Positions 8,301-17,491 of a stretch of DNA of 64,000 nt are shown here, in pieces; position 1 is the first letter of the stretch, and every line of letters begins with the position of its first letter. The DNA comes from a virus. The notes under the pieces are model-generated. The model made no database searches. It saw nothing but the letters and a program-made list of their open reading frames with translations, and had not been told where the DNA came from. Where the stretch lies: the IMG/VR virus record IMGVR_UViG_3300023202_000247, positions 248,001 to 312,000 of that record; one strand, 5' to 3'. The position numbers and the translations under genes are program-made.

Positions 8301-10306
8301 AGGCTCAGTCTGGCGTTCAAGTATTTCCACAATTTTTAGAAAGTCTATTTTTCAATCAGCTTCAAGGTGTAACAAATCAAATTGAAATTGTTGAAGATGA
8401 GATAAGACTTAGGGCAACCGTGCTTGGCATAATAGGTGATTCAGCGATAGAACAATTCATACGTGGTTCGGGACAAAACTCAGTTGGCTCTTTCAATTTT
8501 ACTACTGATGAGGCAACTGGGAGATTTGGTGAAAAGGGTTTCAAAAACATGTTGCAGCAATCCAAACCAGAGTTCAGTGAAGAGCTAGTAAATGGTCCGT
8601 TGAAAGCAGCTGCTACAACGATTAACAATGCATTGAGACCAAACTCTTTATTTACAACTGTTTCAAGAGAAAATGCATTAGCAAATGTCAATTTTCAAGC
8701 GGCTCGTTCTCAAAATGCTGAAAATAGAATTTATGATATTAGAAAGCGATTGGAAAGATTTAAAGGTGTAAGGGCAAAATCTGAGCGCGACCTCATATCA
8801 GATGATAGATTTAGAAGAATAAATCAAATAAGTCAATTAGATTCTTTGAAGTTGGTAAATGAAATTGCAAATTATATAGCTGAAAGACAAAAGCTTTTAT
8901 TAAGCGCATCGAATGCAATAAAAAACTTGAGCGAAGGGGTTCTTTTAAACGAGGGAAACAAGGGTGCGACAGCTGCATTGTTTCCAAACCTATTTCGTAA
9001 CAAGGAAATACCATCAATCATCGAACACATGATTGAGGATGAGGATATTGATGACCTGGGTCCTGGTAGTGGTCAACGCTATGTAATTAAAGATAGAGAT
9101 ATAGTTAGGTATCAAACTGAAGAGGTTGCGCCTCCGTTTACATTGGTTGAGGTTAATGGATTGTTTGGTGAAGGTTTCGTAGATGCACCAACCAACTTGA
9201 GATTGACAAATGGTGGAGGAAATGCAGTTGTAAGTGCATTTGCTGTTGATTATGATATGTGGCGCATGTATGGGTTTAGATCAGAGAAAAGCGTTGCTGC
9301 CCCGTTCTTCAACAACCCAGATACACAATGTGCACCATATGCTGTTTATCTGCTTAATTTAGCTAGAAAAAATGTTATACAGGGAAGCATAACAGTTGCT
9401 GGCAATGAATACTATCAGCCTGGAGATGTTGTTTATATAGAAGATGAAGATATGTTGTTCTATGTAACTGACGTTGCTCATAACTTTGGCTGGAATTCAT
9501 TTTATACAACAACATTGACACTAAAATATGGTCACAAACCTGGAATATATATTCCAACTATATTGGATATCGTTGGAAAAATATTGTATAATAGTAGAGA
9601 ATCTTTTGGATACTTTAGAAATTCTAGATTTGATCATGCAAATTGTGATATACCAATCGGATCTTTGATATTTGACAATCATCCAACACAAGATGCTGGT
9701 ATTGATCAGTTGCTCAATGGTACAGCTGGACAACAAAATCAAACTGTTTTAAACAATTTACTTCTTAGTGTTAGTGGCGCACTAAACCCTGTTGGTTTTA
9801 GAAATGTTCAACCAAAGTTGGAGTTGAGGGTTTATTATAGCGGAAATGTTACTGGAGTTTCAAATGATGCTTTGGTAGACACCGCTGAGTCAGTTATAGA
9901 GTGGTTGAAAAATCCTGAACAAAAAGCTATAAATCCTGGTATACAATTGATGCCGGAAAAGAAAGATGAGTCTCAAGGATCATTTGGAATCAACGATGGA
10001 GAGGCTTCTGTTGTTACTGTGAACATATCTGAAAATGGCGAAAGAAGTCCTTCGAGCACTGCTTGGAACTCTGTAAGAAAACTTTTACGATCGAACGCTG
10101 CCCCTGGTTCTTTTGATTTTCCTGGTCAACCATCCAGGGCTCAGGATGAAATTTTGTCGAGACATGTTATCGATTTATGGATTACATTTGAAAGTGTTAT
10201 AGATACTCCTGAGACACGTGCTCCGGGACAAAGCGCTTTGTCTGAATATGAGCAAGGCATTCAAGAGCAGATTGACGATGCTAGAAAGAATAGAGCTGAT
10301 ACATAA
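5345..10306 (+). CDS. Giant baseplate hub-like structural protein
   Basis: At 1653 residues this is far larger than typical hub proteins (T4 gp27 has about 390). The C-terminal third contains the segment GDVVYIEDEDMLFYVTDVAH followed by TTTLTLKYGHKPGIY (about residues 1360-1405). This resembles the closing domain of gp27, gpD and XkdQ-type hub proteins. The upstream parts are helix-rich, with predicted coiled coils around residues 760-860 and 1140-1200. Gene order (initiator, hub, spike) supports a hub role. Its end overlaps the spike start by one base (TAATG), so translation is probably coupled. The large insertions may form extra baseplate parts. No peptidase or lysozyme motif was recognised. 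Confidence 0.6.
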   Translation: MSFLNDLGNIVNEQLGFGENTTSSLNTTDDGRTVNFGLLGDFANKFDQSAHRSYVIDGFVRNVRPRFREILWQNPDMTVVIKKRMFSSLIENFRLDLLSDDEQLFYRAAKRLFQNKCRALNIYEKLTKIEHVAKETGQVNSYLFPELLSGIAQLEQIPALSNLLSPETRSNIQRIRQVTRFSTASEQTNWVIDDQTPFMSETGEGTGVIELTLVTNVSTKASTEFGAGTASFSIEDPYKILSITDDDIDIAINDATNFFENSAFGRFTEQETQRLIDRLKNRLNTERQNRGASPVRFVVSPKTLISKRVRAIVEAEGREIRFQYNSGLVGLGSSVEIDSADVSPSERLGNEALSSSEARLFKDIISNLFLILGFRETSDTQIKEFKGETNHVRQKLRLHFSGKRAIQPMDIVNIFISTKSQPDDKITRGFEFESRGQSLGNKLDSLVNNINTSLQNLSGASDNGGNSYEDIERTLLAGADFPPWLWRLFRNDFTKQPAGTAVFVGLVKSASGGYDDGKYMVNISCEDNSGYLNKSQINIRPALDVFNGTLYDPLTPFKLSFDAATGSVVTDIQQGQFPELLDENKILLNSEAVRFKTTRLRGNRISDAAYRTQNVELESGGKFRNIIANPDGLVYRWKEGIQAITKTDRVSPDSSVLDERTPLLTDSPFAGQDVINVLSLLITGQPYNFNSFLKSAIANVNGPLASGASGDDLSRTYLDALTDDLTRRNAIWGNFVPFKKMVLDSAAEKFLRYEQADFVNKNTRIKQLQLERAKLMDQLALRNFSFARDNPAAPRDSNNQVQPQPDGTTVSTDDINIRNRINELHIEIELSRSDLQIQSDNILASKPEGQISLIGDDISLNPSFTDGNENSTSEEQRRKDKKEFRDKIDGLTRRRLWQTKANIDQNFLIIDDQYDNNGDIQAFSRGLSNALKLFESDYTTPSAQIQQVADILGLEVFANTQGHIEVRPPQYNRMPSSVFYNMFQQKAQSGVQVFPQFLESLFFNQLQGVTNQIEIVEDEIRLRATVLGIIGDSAIEQFIRGSGQNSVGSFNFTTDEATGRFGEKGFKNMLQQSKPEFSEELVNGPLKAAATTINNALRPNSLFTTVSRENALANVNFQAARSQNAENRIYDIRKRLERFKGVRAKSERDLISDDRFRRINQISQLDSLKLVNEIANYIAERQKLLLSASNAIKNLSEGVLLNEGNKGATAALFPNLFRNKEIPSIIEHMIEDEDIDDLGPGSGQRYVIKDRDIVRYQTEEVAPPFTLVEVNGLFGEGFVDAPTNLRLTNGGGNAVVSAFAVDYDMWRMYGFRSEKSVAAPFFNNPDTQCAPYAVYLLNLARKNVIQGSITVAGNEYYQPGDVVYIEDEDMLFYVTDVAHNFGWNSFYTTTLTLKYGHKPGIYIPTILDIVGKILYNSRESFGYFRNSRFDHANCDIPIGSLIFDNHPTQDAGIDQLLNGTAGQQNQTVLNNLLLSVSGALNPVGFRNVQPKLELRVYYSGNVTGVSNDALVDTAESVIEWLKNPEQKAINPGIQLMPEKKDESQGSFGINDGEASVVTVNISENGERSPSSTAWNSVRKLLRSNAAPGSFDFPGQPSRAQDEILSRHVIDLWITFESVIDTPETRAPGQSALSEYEQGIQEQIDDARKNRADT

Positions 10307-12354
10307 TGGCATATGATTCTGACAGTTTTAGCGTCGGTCCCATTCCGGGATTTGCCCGCGAGGGCACCGTAACTGGTGTCAACCTCAATCGCGGCACGAT
10401 GAATATCAAACTCAATCTTGCAAAAAGTGATAAACAAACTTTTCGTGATATAGAGGTTGAAATTCCCGCGGCGTGGACGGGTCCAAATGGAGAATGGGCC
10501 GGCGGTTGTCCAGCTAGAGGAAGTACTGTTTGGGCTGTACTAGCTACGGGTGGCAGGTGGACTGTTTTAAATTATGTTCCAAGCGATGGTGCATTTGGAA
10601 ATCGTAACACACCAGATAGTGGTTTTTCAACATCTAAAAACATTTTATCCTCCCTGAAGCCTGGTAGATATGTTTCACAGGTAAAAAATAATGTAAGGCA
10701 TTTACTTGACCCCAACATTGGAATCCAGTTTGGGTCTCCTGTTGATTTCGTTCATGCTGATCCTACAACACCAGTTTCTAAACGTAGTATTTATTCATAC
10801 AAGTTCAAGCAAAGTTTTGCATTTACTGATGCATCTAGAAAAATTGAAGGACCGGTAAAAAGAGACAAAGGTTCCAATAGCCTAAGAGATATTTCAGGTT
10901 CAGCTCTTACATCACACTCTTATGATTCGTCTTTAACAACTATAGGGTTGGATCCTGTTACAGCAGCAGGACCAGCATTTATAAGAAACCCACCTTTCAT
11001 CGAAAGCAGAAAAGTTGTTTATGAGTACTCTTTTAGTTATGGCTATACAACCGATAGTGAAGAGGCAGTTGAATACGATACAAATATTCCACCAGATATA
11101 AGTGAAACGTTTAAAAGGCGTGATAGCAGGGCTGATGCTTTGAGTCTTTCTTTGGTTGAGCCAAATCAACTGATGGAAAGGATAGCTGGAACAGTTGTTG
11201 ATATTTATGGAAACATTTTGGATATCAACAGAAACAAACTGCCCAACGGTTTGATTGATGAATTGAATTTAAAGTCCAATGCTGAAAACCAATCGGCAAC
11301 ATTTGTCAATTTGCTTGCGCAAACGCGAAAGAGCATTGCTTATCATTTTGAATTGAATGCAAGAAAGAGCGAAGTTCCAAGCAGAGGAAGTTATTTCCCG
11401 GAATCAGACTCTCTGATAGATTACGCTAGAGACAGAAGTAGATTATCATTCGATGTAGATAAGGAAGGTCAGTTCAAGCTCAATGTTCCAGCGTCAAGCG
11501 AGACGGGCAATGTTGGTTTGTTAACACGTTATGAAAATTATAGTACGTTAAAAGCATTTGAAGATGATACAGACCCTAGAAATTTTGTTAGAAATAGTAC
11601 CGAAACTGATATTTTTTTGGAAAGTTATGGTGTTGGAGTTGTAAGTTTGACGGGCGATGATCAGGCTTTAGAAGGTTTTGCAGCTCCTGTTGATCGTATC
11701 ACGGATACACCAATAAAACTTGGTACTGCTTATCATAACTTACAAGATACTTTACAAATTCACAATAGAAGCTTGGAAGGTGATGATCTTCTACCTGTTC
11801 AGGTTTATGCAGATAGTTTGTTGAATGACACTTCATTGATTCCACCACCTGGAGACGTTGTAACTCCAAACATCACCGTCTCTGGTCCAAACGCAAATGC
11901 TGGTGGTAGAAGTGGAACAATTAATTTTGATGGAATGATTAGTTGTAATGTTGGTGCAAACACGGTTGATCGACAGTCTTTGTGGTTCGATACGGCTGGA
12001 GGTATCGTTGCAAACGTTGGCAGAGATGTTTTTGATAGAAGCTTGGCGGCTCGTTTTGATGGAGATATATTGGTTCAAATAGGTGGAACCACCGTATCAA
12101 ACGATTCCAGATTTCAGAATTTGAACAATGGTGTTAAAGATGGTGTTTTAGATATAAGAGTTGTAAATAATGCTCAGATGCACATTGTAAGAATAGATAA
12201 AACCGGAGTGTCTATAGCATCGTCTGGTCGTTTGGATATTTTCTCAGCACAGGATATGAAGTTTACAGCTTTGGGTGATATGATATTTGACGCTGAAGGT
12301 ATTTATATGTATGGCAAGAGATGGATTAAGCGTGAAGGAACGAAGACTATTTGA
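10306..12354 (+). CDS. Baseplate central spike protein (gpV/gp5-like)
   Basis: In this 682-residue protein, residues 10-100 look like the OB-fold collar of spike proteins: IPGFAREGTVTGVNLNRGTM, then EVEIPAAWTGPNGEWAGGCPAR and a GxTVWAVL strand. The C-terminal 120 residues are short repeated strands (ILVQIGGTTV, LDIRVVNNAQMHIVRIDKTG, FTALGDMIFDAEGIYMYGK), as in the trimeric beta-helix that forms the membrane-piercing needle. The middle (about 100-540) is an unusual insertion without a recognised domain; no lysozyme motif was seen. It directly follows the hub-like gene with a TAATG overlap. The stop TGA lies within the TGATATATT element before the HNH gene. Confidence 0.7.
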   Translation: MAYDSDSFSVGPIPGFAREGTVTGVNLNRGTMNIKLNLAKSDKQTFRDIEVEIPAAWTGPNGEWAGGCPARGSTVWAVLATGGRWTVLNYVPSDGAFGNRNTPDSGFSTSKNILSSLKPGRYVSQVKNNVRHLLDPNIGIQFGSPVDFVHADPTTPVSKRSIYSYKFKQSFAFTDASRKIEGPVKRDKGSNSLRDISGSALTSHSYDSSLTTIGLDPVTAAGPAFIRNPPFIESRKVVYEYSFSYGYTTDSEEAVEYDTNIPPDISETFKRRDSRADALSLSLVEPNQLMERIAGTVVDIYGNILDINRNKLPNGLIDELNLKSNAENQSATFVNLLAQTRKSIAYHFELNARKSEVPSRGSYFPESDSLIDYARDRSRLSFDVDKEGQFKLNVPASSETGNVGLLTRYENYSTLKAFEDDTDPRNFVRNSTETDIFLESYGVGVVSLTGDDQALEGFAAPVDRITDTPIKLGTAYHNLQDTLQIHNRSLEGDDLLPVQVYADSLLNDTSLIPPPGDVVTPNITVSGPNANAGGRSGTINFDGMISCNVGANTVDRQSLWFDTAGGIVANVGRDVFDRSLAARFDGDILVQIGGTTVSNDSRFQNLNNGVKDGVLDIRVVNNAQMHIVRIDKTGVSIASSGRLDIFSAQDMKFTALGDMIFDAEGIYMYGKRWIKREGTKTI

Positions 12355-12368
12355 TATATTGGTAATGT

Positions 12369-13283
12369 ATGAACCGAAATGAACGCAAAATTCGTCAACG
12401 TTTTCGTGAAGATTGTAAAAAGTTTAAACCAAACTATGTTCCATCAGATTATGATTATCTAAAGTTTAAGGTTTGTAATATTTGTTTTAATTTCTTTTCA
12501 AGAAAAAAATTAACATATAGATGCGATAGTTGCAGGTACAAAAAAAGAAAACATAATGAACGCATTGCTCACTTAAATAAGATGAAATTAAAATATAAAA
12601 AGCAATGCAAAAAGCTTTATGGAGAAAATTATATACCATCAGATGACGAATATCTATTTCATAAATTTTGTAAAAAATGTAATAGCATAAAAAACTTAAA
12701 ATGCTTTAGTTTTAAACGTGCAAACATGTGTTTAAATTGTAGCAACAAATCAAGACGTTTATCTCAAAAAAAATTTCATGAAAATAATCCAGATGCTTCT
12801 TCTATATATAGAAGAAAAACTTATTTAAAAAATAAGAAAAAAATTCTTGAAAAGCAAAGAAAAGACCGTAAAAAGCCAGAAAATTTAGTAAAAGAACGAG
12901 AGCGAAAAAGAAAATATAGAATGAGAAGACCGGACCCTCGCAAAACAAATATATGTTTGAGACTTCATCATAGTATTTCTGTTATAATACGTTCTGCTAT
13001 TAAAAAAGATAGAGAATCTATAAAACATAAACTTGATTATACTATATATGAACTTAAAAAGCATTTAGAAGCACAATTTGAACCATGGATGAGCTGGGAT
13101 AATTGGGGTATATATGATCCATCAACATGGACATGGCAAATTGATCATATTATACCACGGAGTAATCTACAATATAAAACAATGGATGATGAAAATTTTA
13201 AAAAATGCTGGGCCTTAGATAATTTACGACCTCTTAACTCTAAAGTTAATATAATGGATGGTGTAAATAGAAGGAGGCATTAA
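12369..13283 (+). CDS. Free-standing HNH homing-type endonuclease
   Basis: This 304-residue, very lysine-rich protein sits between the spike and a tail gene. The C-terminal part has an HNH-type core: WTWQIDHIIPRSNLQY, with the D-H pair near residues 259-260, and then CWALDNLRPLNSKVN. The N-terminus carries two related zinc modules, each starting with Y(V/I)PSDxxYLxxKxC and holding two CxxC pairs (CNIC and CDSC; CKKC and CLNC), so it looks internally duplicated. A basic helical linker (residues 135-200) joins the halves. By eye the gene is more A-rich than its neighbours, as expected for a recent mobile arrival. Such genes cut allelic sites and spread by copying. Its last codons contain the Shine-Dalgarno sequence of the next gene. 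Confidence 0.85.
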   Translation: MNRNERKIRQRFREDCKKFKPNYVPSDYDYLKFKVCNICFNFFSRKKLTYRCDSCRYKKRKHNERIAHLNKMKLKYKKQCKKLYGENYIPSDDEYLFHKFCKKCNSIKNLKCFSFKRANMCLNCSNKSRRLSQKKFHENNPDASSIYRRKTYLKNKKKILEKQRKDRKKPENLVKERERKRKYRMRRPDPRKTNICLRLHHSISVIIRSAIKKDRESIKHKLDYTIYELKKHLEAQFEPWMSWDNWGIYDPSTWTWQIDHIIPRSNLQYKTMDDENFKKCWALDNLRPLNSKVNIMDGVNRRRH

Positions 13284-13284
13284 A

Positions 13285-15366
13285 ATGCCGTGCGACCCCG
13301 GAGCTAACACCCTTAACCCTTTGGCGCTAGGCCCACCGCCCGCAGTGCCTGGGTTTGGTTTGCCTTTTGGACCCATTCAAATACCATTTCCCGACGTTCA
13401 GCTTCCGGATGGAATTCCCGAAGACCTCTTACAGCTCATAGAAGACTTCTTAACAAATTTCCCCGGTGGACCATTTCGTCCAAATTTTGATAATTTTGCA
13501 AAAGATGTACTCGACGCCTTGGCTAGTCTGTTCAATCAACTAGCGCCATACCTCGGTTTATACAGATTTCTTCAAGCATTACTAAATATCATTCTTTGTA
13601 TCATTGACATTCTTTGTGCAGCAACGAATCCATTTAGCATGTTACGTGCACTTCGTCGTTTGTTCAAACGATGCTTACCAGACTTTCTTAATCTTTTTCC
13701 ATGGTTAGCTTTGATAGCAATGATTATAGCATTGCTACTTTTGTTATTGGCACTCATACAATATCTCATAGAGCAAATCATTGCTTTGATTCAAGACATC
13801 ATTGAAAACTTGCTGTTGTTATCTGAAGCTGTTCTGTTTGATGACTCTGAGAGACAGCTTGCAGCTGCTAGAAAAATTGCACAAGTTCTTTGCATCATAG
13901 AGCAATTGTTTGCGATACTGATTGCGTTTCAAGCTATACTTGCAATTATTAGTGCACTTGCTGATCTCGGTGGACGTACTGTGTGTGGAAAGCAAGGTTC
14001 CACTGGCGGTGATGATTTCGAGTGTTGTCCAGATGATGTGTGTCCACCATTCATTTTTAACAATCCAGATGGTTTAACCGGTACACTTGGACAGCTTGTT
14101 TACTATCGAGAGATTGATAACAATGTATCACTGCTACCAGTTGGTATCGAACTGCCGCCAATACGAAACGAAAGTTGGCAATTCTTTGATGCTGAAACTC
14201 AAACGTATAACTTTAGTGACATCATAACAAAAATTGATGATAATATATTTTGGCCTGAAGGTCAAACTTATGATGCTGATGCAACTGTAAAGAGAATACC
14301 TTATATTTTGGATATGCGTCTAACAGTTGATCCGGCAACATTCAACCTGCCAGATCCGGTTGGTGGCAGTCGTGAGTTTTTCATCAAAGATGTTGTTGTT
14401 ATACGAAAACCAACACTTACTGTTACTGATTATGATGGCACCACCACTCCAGAAACAAACGGAGTATTGCGCTTGGAAGGTGGTCTCGTTTATGAAAGTG
14501 ATGAAACAACACCATTCGATGTAGGTGGCAGTCAAGCAACTCTAAATGATTTCATACATTTAACTTCAGGCATTGGATTGCCTTCTAGTGATGATGGTTA
14601 TGTTATCTCTAATATTTCTTATACATTGAGAATCAACCATCCGGTGCTCATACAAGAGGCATTGATTACGATGGGATGTGATCCTGATTTGCAAATCGAG
14701 ACCACTGCTCTCAATAGCACATTGGAAATTACTAGTGTGTTGAGCAGAATTGGAGAGTTGCCAGATGTAGCTGGCACAGTTGATTGTTTGAATGATACTA
14801 TCGCTTCTATTAGAAGTGATGTATCACCAACAAATGTTGCTACTCAAAGCGCAAACCTTCAAACATGTTTGAATGATTTGAGAGAACAAACGTTAACAAC
14901 ATATGAAAATGCAGTTACTGCTGGAACCAATGTCTACTCTAGCACGATTGAGTTGGATACCGATGTTCAATTCATCAACAATCCTATAAATGTTAAAGTT
15001 ACATTAAAAGATGCTGGTGGTACTACACTAAGCTTTAGAGTTCCAAATGACGTTGAAAACTCACTATCTTCTAAGATTGTAGGAGATCCATCTCTGGGAA
15101 CGATAACAAACTTTGCATTTGACGGCTATGAATCTTTTGTTGCAGAGCTTACATCGCCGACACCTGGCGATGGATATTTGGGAGTATCATTCGATAATCA
15201 GGTATTTAGTAGTATAATCAATCGAGATAACGATGATTTGCCAACAACTATAATAGAAAATAAGGTTCCATATACGTTTGTTGGCACTCCAGTATCTGCT
15301 GTTTCTGATGAAAATGGTCTGGAGCGTCGTGATGAGGTTGATATCGGAATTGATGGAAGCTCATAA
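13285..15366 (+). CDS. Hydrophobic tail or baseplate protein, unknown function
   Basis: This 693-residue protein is preceded by a strong AAGGAGG at 13271-13277. The N-terminus (1-75) is rich in proline, glycine and phenylalanine. Residues 85-190 are extremely hydrophobic, with at least three candidate membrane segments, including a run of Ile, Leu and Ala around FPWLALIAMIIALLLLLLAL. A cysteine cluster follows (CGKQG, then CCPDDVC, near residues 232-252). The rest is beta-strand rich, with DGY motifs at about 437, 613 and 627. It lies inside the baseplate operon, so it is probably virion-associated, but such a hydrophobic tail protein is unusual. It might contact the host membrane during injection. 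No family was recognised. Confidence 0.55.
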   Translation: MPCDPGANTLNPLALGPPPAVPGFGLPFGPIQIPFPDVQLPDGIPEDLLQLIEDFLTNFPGGPFRPNFDNFAKDVLDALASLFNQLAPYLGLYRFLQALLNIILCIIDILCAATNPFSMLRALRRLFKRCLPDFLNLFPWLALIAMIIALLLLLLALIQYLIEQIIALIQDIIENLLLLSEAVLFDDSERQLAAARKIAQVLCIIEQLFAILIAFQAILAIISALADLGGRTVCGKQGSTGGDDFECCPDDVCPPFIFNNPDGLTGTLGQLVYYREIDNNVSLLPVGIELPPIRNESWQFFDAETQTYNFSDIITKIDDNIFWPEGQTYDADATVKRIPYILDMRLTVDPATFNLPDPVGGSREFFIKDVVVIRKPTLTVTDYDGTTTPETNGVLRLEGGLVYESDETTPFDVGGSQATLNDFIHLTSGIGLPSSDDGYVISNISYTLRINHPVLIQEALITMGCDPDLQIETTALNSTLEITSVLSRIGELPDVAGTVDCLNDTIASIRSDVSPTNVATQSANLQTCLNDLREQTLTTYENAVTAGTNVYSSTIELDTDVQFINNPINVKVTLKDAGGTTLSFRVPNDVENSLSSKIVGDPSLGTITNFAFDGYESFVAELTSPTPGDGYLGVSFDNQVFSSIINRDNDDLPTTIIENKVPYTFVGTPVSAVSDENGLERRDEVDIGIDGSS

Positions 15367-17054
15367 TGGCCCTACCTGAAGAAATAAAAGAAAACGATAT
15401 AGAAGATATCCAAACAATTGAGCTCGATCTTCAAGCTCTCGTGGACAAGTATGTCAAACCCATTGAGCAATTCAGGAGTGCTGCGGCACCAGCTCAATTG
15501 TTAGCTCGTTCCGTACGCAGGAATGACTTTACTGTCACCGGGATAACTCAGGCTTTGAGTGATGAGTTGAACAGAGCAAGTTTTGATCCATCAGAGGCTC
15601 AAGAAAGCCGAGCGCATTGTTTTTATAGAATGATTGGCTTGCCAGTAATGGATAGTAATGGTCTTTTTTACAATCCGGGTTTCAATCCGAGACAGACTGA
15701 CAAAGAACTAATAGCAAATGCTAGAATTGCTAATGGTGTGCCAACAGCTGTAACTGAGTTACAAACACGAAGAGAGTTTAGCGCTAGAAATAGAAAGGCT
15801 TATTTCAAAAGGGCCGGTCTTGACGCTTCAATTTTCGCAGTTGCGATGTCTCTCATTCCAAAAACTACATTTCAAATCATAGATACGGCTTTGGGACCTC
15901 AAGATTTGGATCCTCAGACGTATACTTTAACCGACAGAAAACAGATTCAAACCAGATATACTGATTTGAATGGTAATGAATTGACAAAGTTTTTCGAAAG
16001 TGGAACTCATATATTGAGACCATTTTTAGTTGATCCAACTATTGCTGAAACTGTGATGCCAGAGCAACGACTTATCTGTCAACCATTTTTGAATGAAGCG
16101 GCTACCAGAATAGAGAAAAATAAAGAACTTCTCAGGCCGGTAATTGAATTCGTATTAAGGCTTAGACTGAGACAATCTCCAACAGATGCTAGCAATATTG
16201 CTGGGCAAGTTATTTTAAGCCTTGATAATAATGCTGATATTACCGGTTTGTCACAAGCAGAGTTAAAGCAATTATCGTTAGCTTTGCTAGATGAAAACAA
16301 GGTTGATGGGCAACAGGTAAACAGACTGTACACTACGCCGTTTGACATCGTTCAGTTGAATAAATTTGTTAAAACTATAAAAGGTTTAATTAAAAAACTG
16401 GTTGATGCTGTTGAAGAAATTTTTGATATAAGCAGAAACATACCTTGGACACCATTGCCTGGCGATCGTGGGCCCGAGTTTCCATCTGATTTGACATTTA
16501 ACGGATTGCTCATTGATAAGGTAAAAAATTCTGAATTAGAAAAAAGAATTCAAAGTTTGACAATCAAAGCGCAAAACTCTGAAAGACAGGGAAATGCTCG
16601 TATTGCAACTGAAAAATTTGCTCTAAGCATGTATGAAAACGTAGAAAAAAACTTTCAGGCGGATTTAGATGAGGCAAAAGATCAAAGAAATGACTTCGTG
16701 ACGAGAGGTGCGCAGGCTCTTGCCACGATTGAATACATTACAGGCGAGGTAAGTGGACTAGGATTGATAGACATTTTGTCAATTTATACTGCATTGTGGG
16801 CCATAGATTTGAACGTTTTGATTAGTTTATTAGATAATTCTGCTTTTGAAAGGCTATATGAGTTTAATCCTGATTTGAGAAATACTCAGGTACAAATTCG
16901 AAGAGATGGTGGTCCAGCATTTGGCGGTCTTGATGCCTTAGATCGTTTCGAATCACAAGTTATCAGCATACTATCTTTTGCAGAAAGTGAATTCGAAAAA
17001 CAGCTATCCAACCCAGTTGTTGGTGAGGGTGGCGAGCCTCCGAGGGAACAATGA
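15366..17054 (+). CDS. Baseplate or tail structural protein, unknown
   Basis: This 562-residue protein starts at an ATG overlapping the previous stop (TAATG), and its end overlaps the gp25-like gene by four bases, so it is part of a tightly coupled baseplate operon. It is mostly helical and charged, with a coiled-coil-like stretch around residues 395-465. A hydrophobic helix lies near residues 470-500 (IEYITGEVSGLGLIDILSIY). No signal peptide, enzyme motif or known domain was recognised. Position between the hydrophobic tail protein and the wedge genes suggests a baseplate component or chaperone. Confidence 0.5.
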   Translation: MALPEEIKENDIEDIQTIELDLQALVDKYVKPIEQFRSAAAPAQLLARSVRRNDFTVTGITQALSDELNRASFDPSEAQESRAHCFYRMIGLPVMDSNGLFYNPGFNPRQTDKELIANARIANGVPTAVTELQTRREFSARNRKAYFKRAGLDASIFAVAMSLIPKTTFQIIDTALGPQDLDPQTYTLTDRKQIQTRYTDLNGNELTKFFESGTHILRPFLVDPTIAETVMPEQRLICQPFLNEAATRIEKNKELLRPVIEFVLRLRLRQSPTDASNIAGQVILSLDNNADITGLSQAELKQLSLALLDENKVDGQQVNRLYTTPFDIVQLNKFVKTIKGLIKKLVDAVEEIFDISRNIPWTPLPGDRGPEFPSDLTFNGLLIDKVKNSELEKRIQSLTIKAQNSERQGNARIATEKFALSMYENVEKNFQADLDEAKDQRNDFVTRGAQALATIEYITGEVSGLGLIDILSIYTALWAIDLNVLISLLDNSAFERLYEFNPDLRNTQVQIRRDGGPAFGGLDALDRFESQVISILSFAESEFEKQLSNPVVGEGGEPPREQ

Positions 17055-17482
17055 GTTTTGATTTGAAATTGAAACAGGGTGATTTAGCTATAGGTTCAGA
17101 TGGTGATTTAGCCATAGTTGAAAATTCAGAGAAATTGACACAAGAGGTTTTGAAGATATTAACAACTAGAATAGGAGCCAATCCATTTTTTCCATGGTAT
17201 GGTTCACCCATTGATAAATCTTTAATTGGAAATGCGTTCGAGGAACGTTTCGTGGCGGCAGTTGCCTCCAATCAAGTTCGAGGCTCTTTAGAAAATTTGC
17301 AACGTCTTCAAGAAGAAGAGTTAAAAAAAGGTGTTCTAATAACACCTCAAGAGCAAATAGCTGCGATACAAGACATAGATGTTAGAAGAAATACCGTAGA
17401 CCCTCGTTTTTATTCACTCACACTAACCGTACTTAGCAAAGCATTTACCAGGGTAAATACCAATCTTACAGTTTCTCTTTGA
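17051..17482 (+). CDS. Baseplate wedge protein, gp25/gpW-like
   Basis: This 143-residue protein has the size and pattern of the gp25 (GPW/gp25, XkdS-like) family. It has an N-terminal strand pair (DLAIGSDGDLAIVENSEKL), the central helix QEVLKILTTRIGANPFFPWYG with the family-typical R-x-G-x-x-P-F/W-x-x-x-G pattern, and a C-terminal strand (FYSLTLTVLSKA). In contractile tails this protein nucleates sheath assembly and joins the wedge. The baseplate J-like gene follows, the usual partner. ATG overlaps the previous stop, so translation is probably coupled. A 77-base gap with a promoter element follows. Confidence 0.85.
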   Translation: MSFDLKLKQGDLAIGSDGDLAIVENSEKLTQEVLKILTTRIGANPFFPWYGSPIDKSLIGNAFEERFVAAVASNQVRGSLENLQRLQEEELKKGVLITPQEQIAAIQDIDVRRNTVDPRFYSLTLTVLSKAFTRVNTNLTVSL

Positions 17483-17491
17483 TTATCGACA

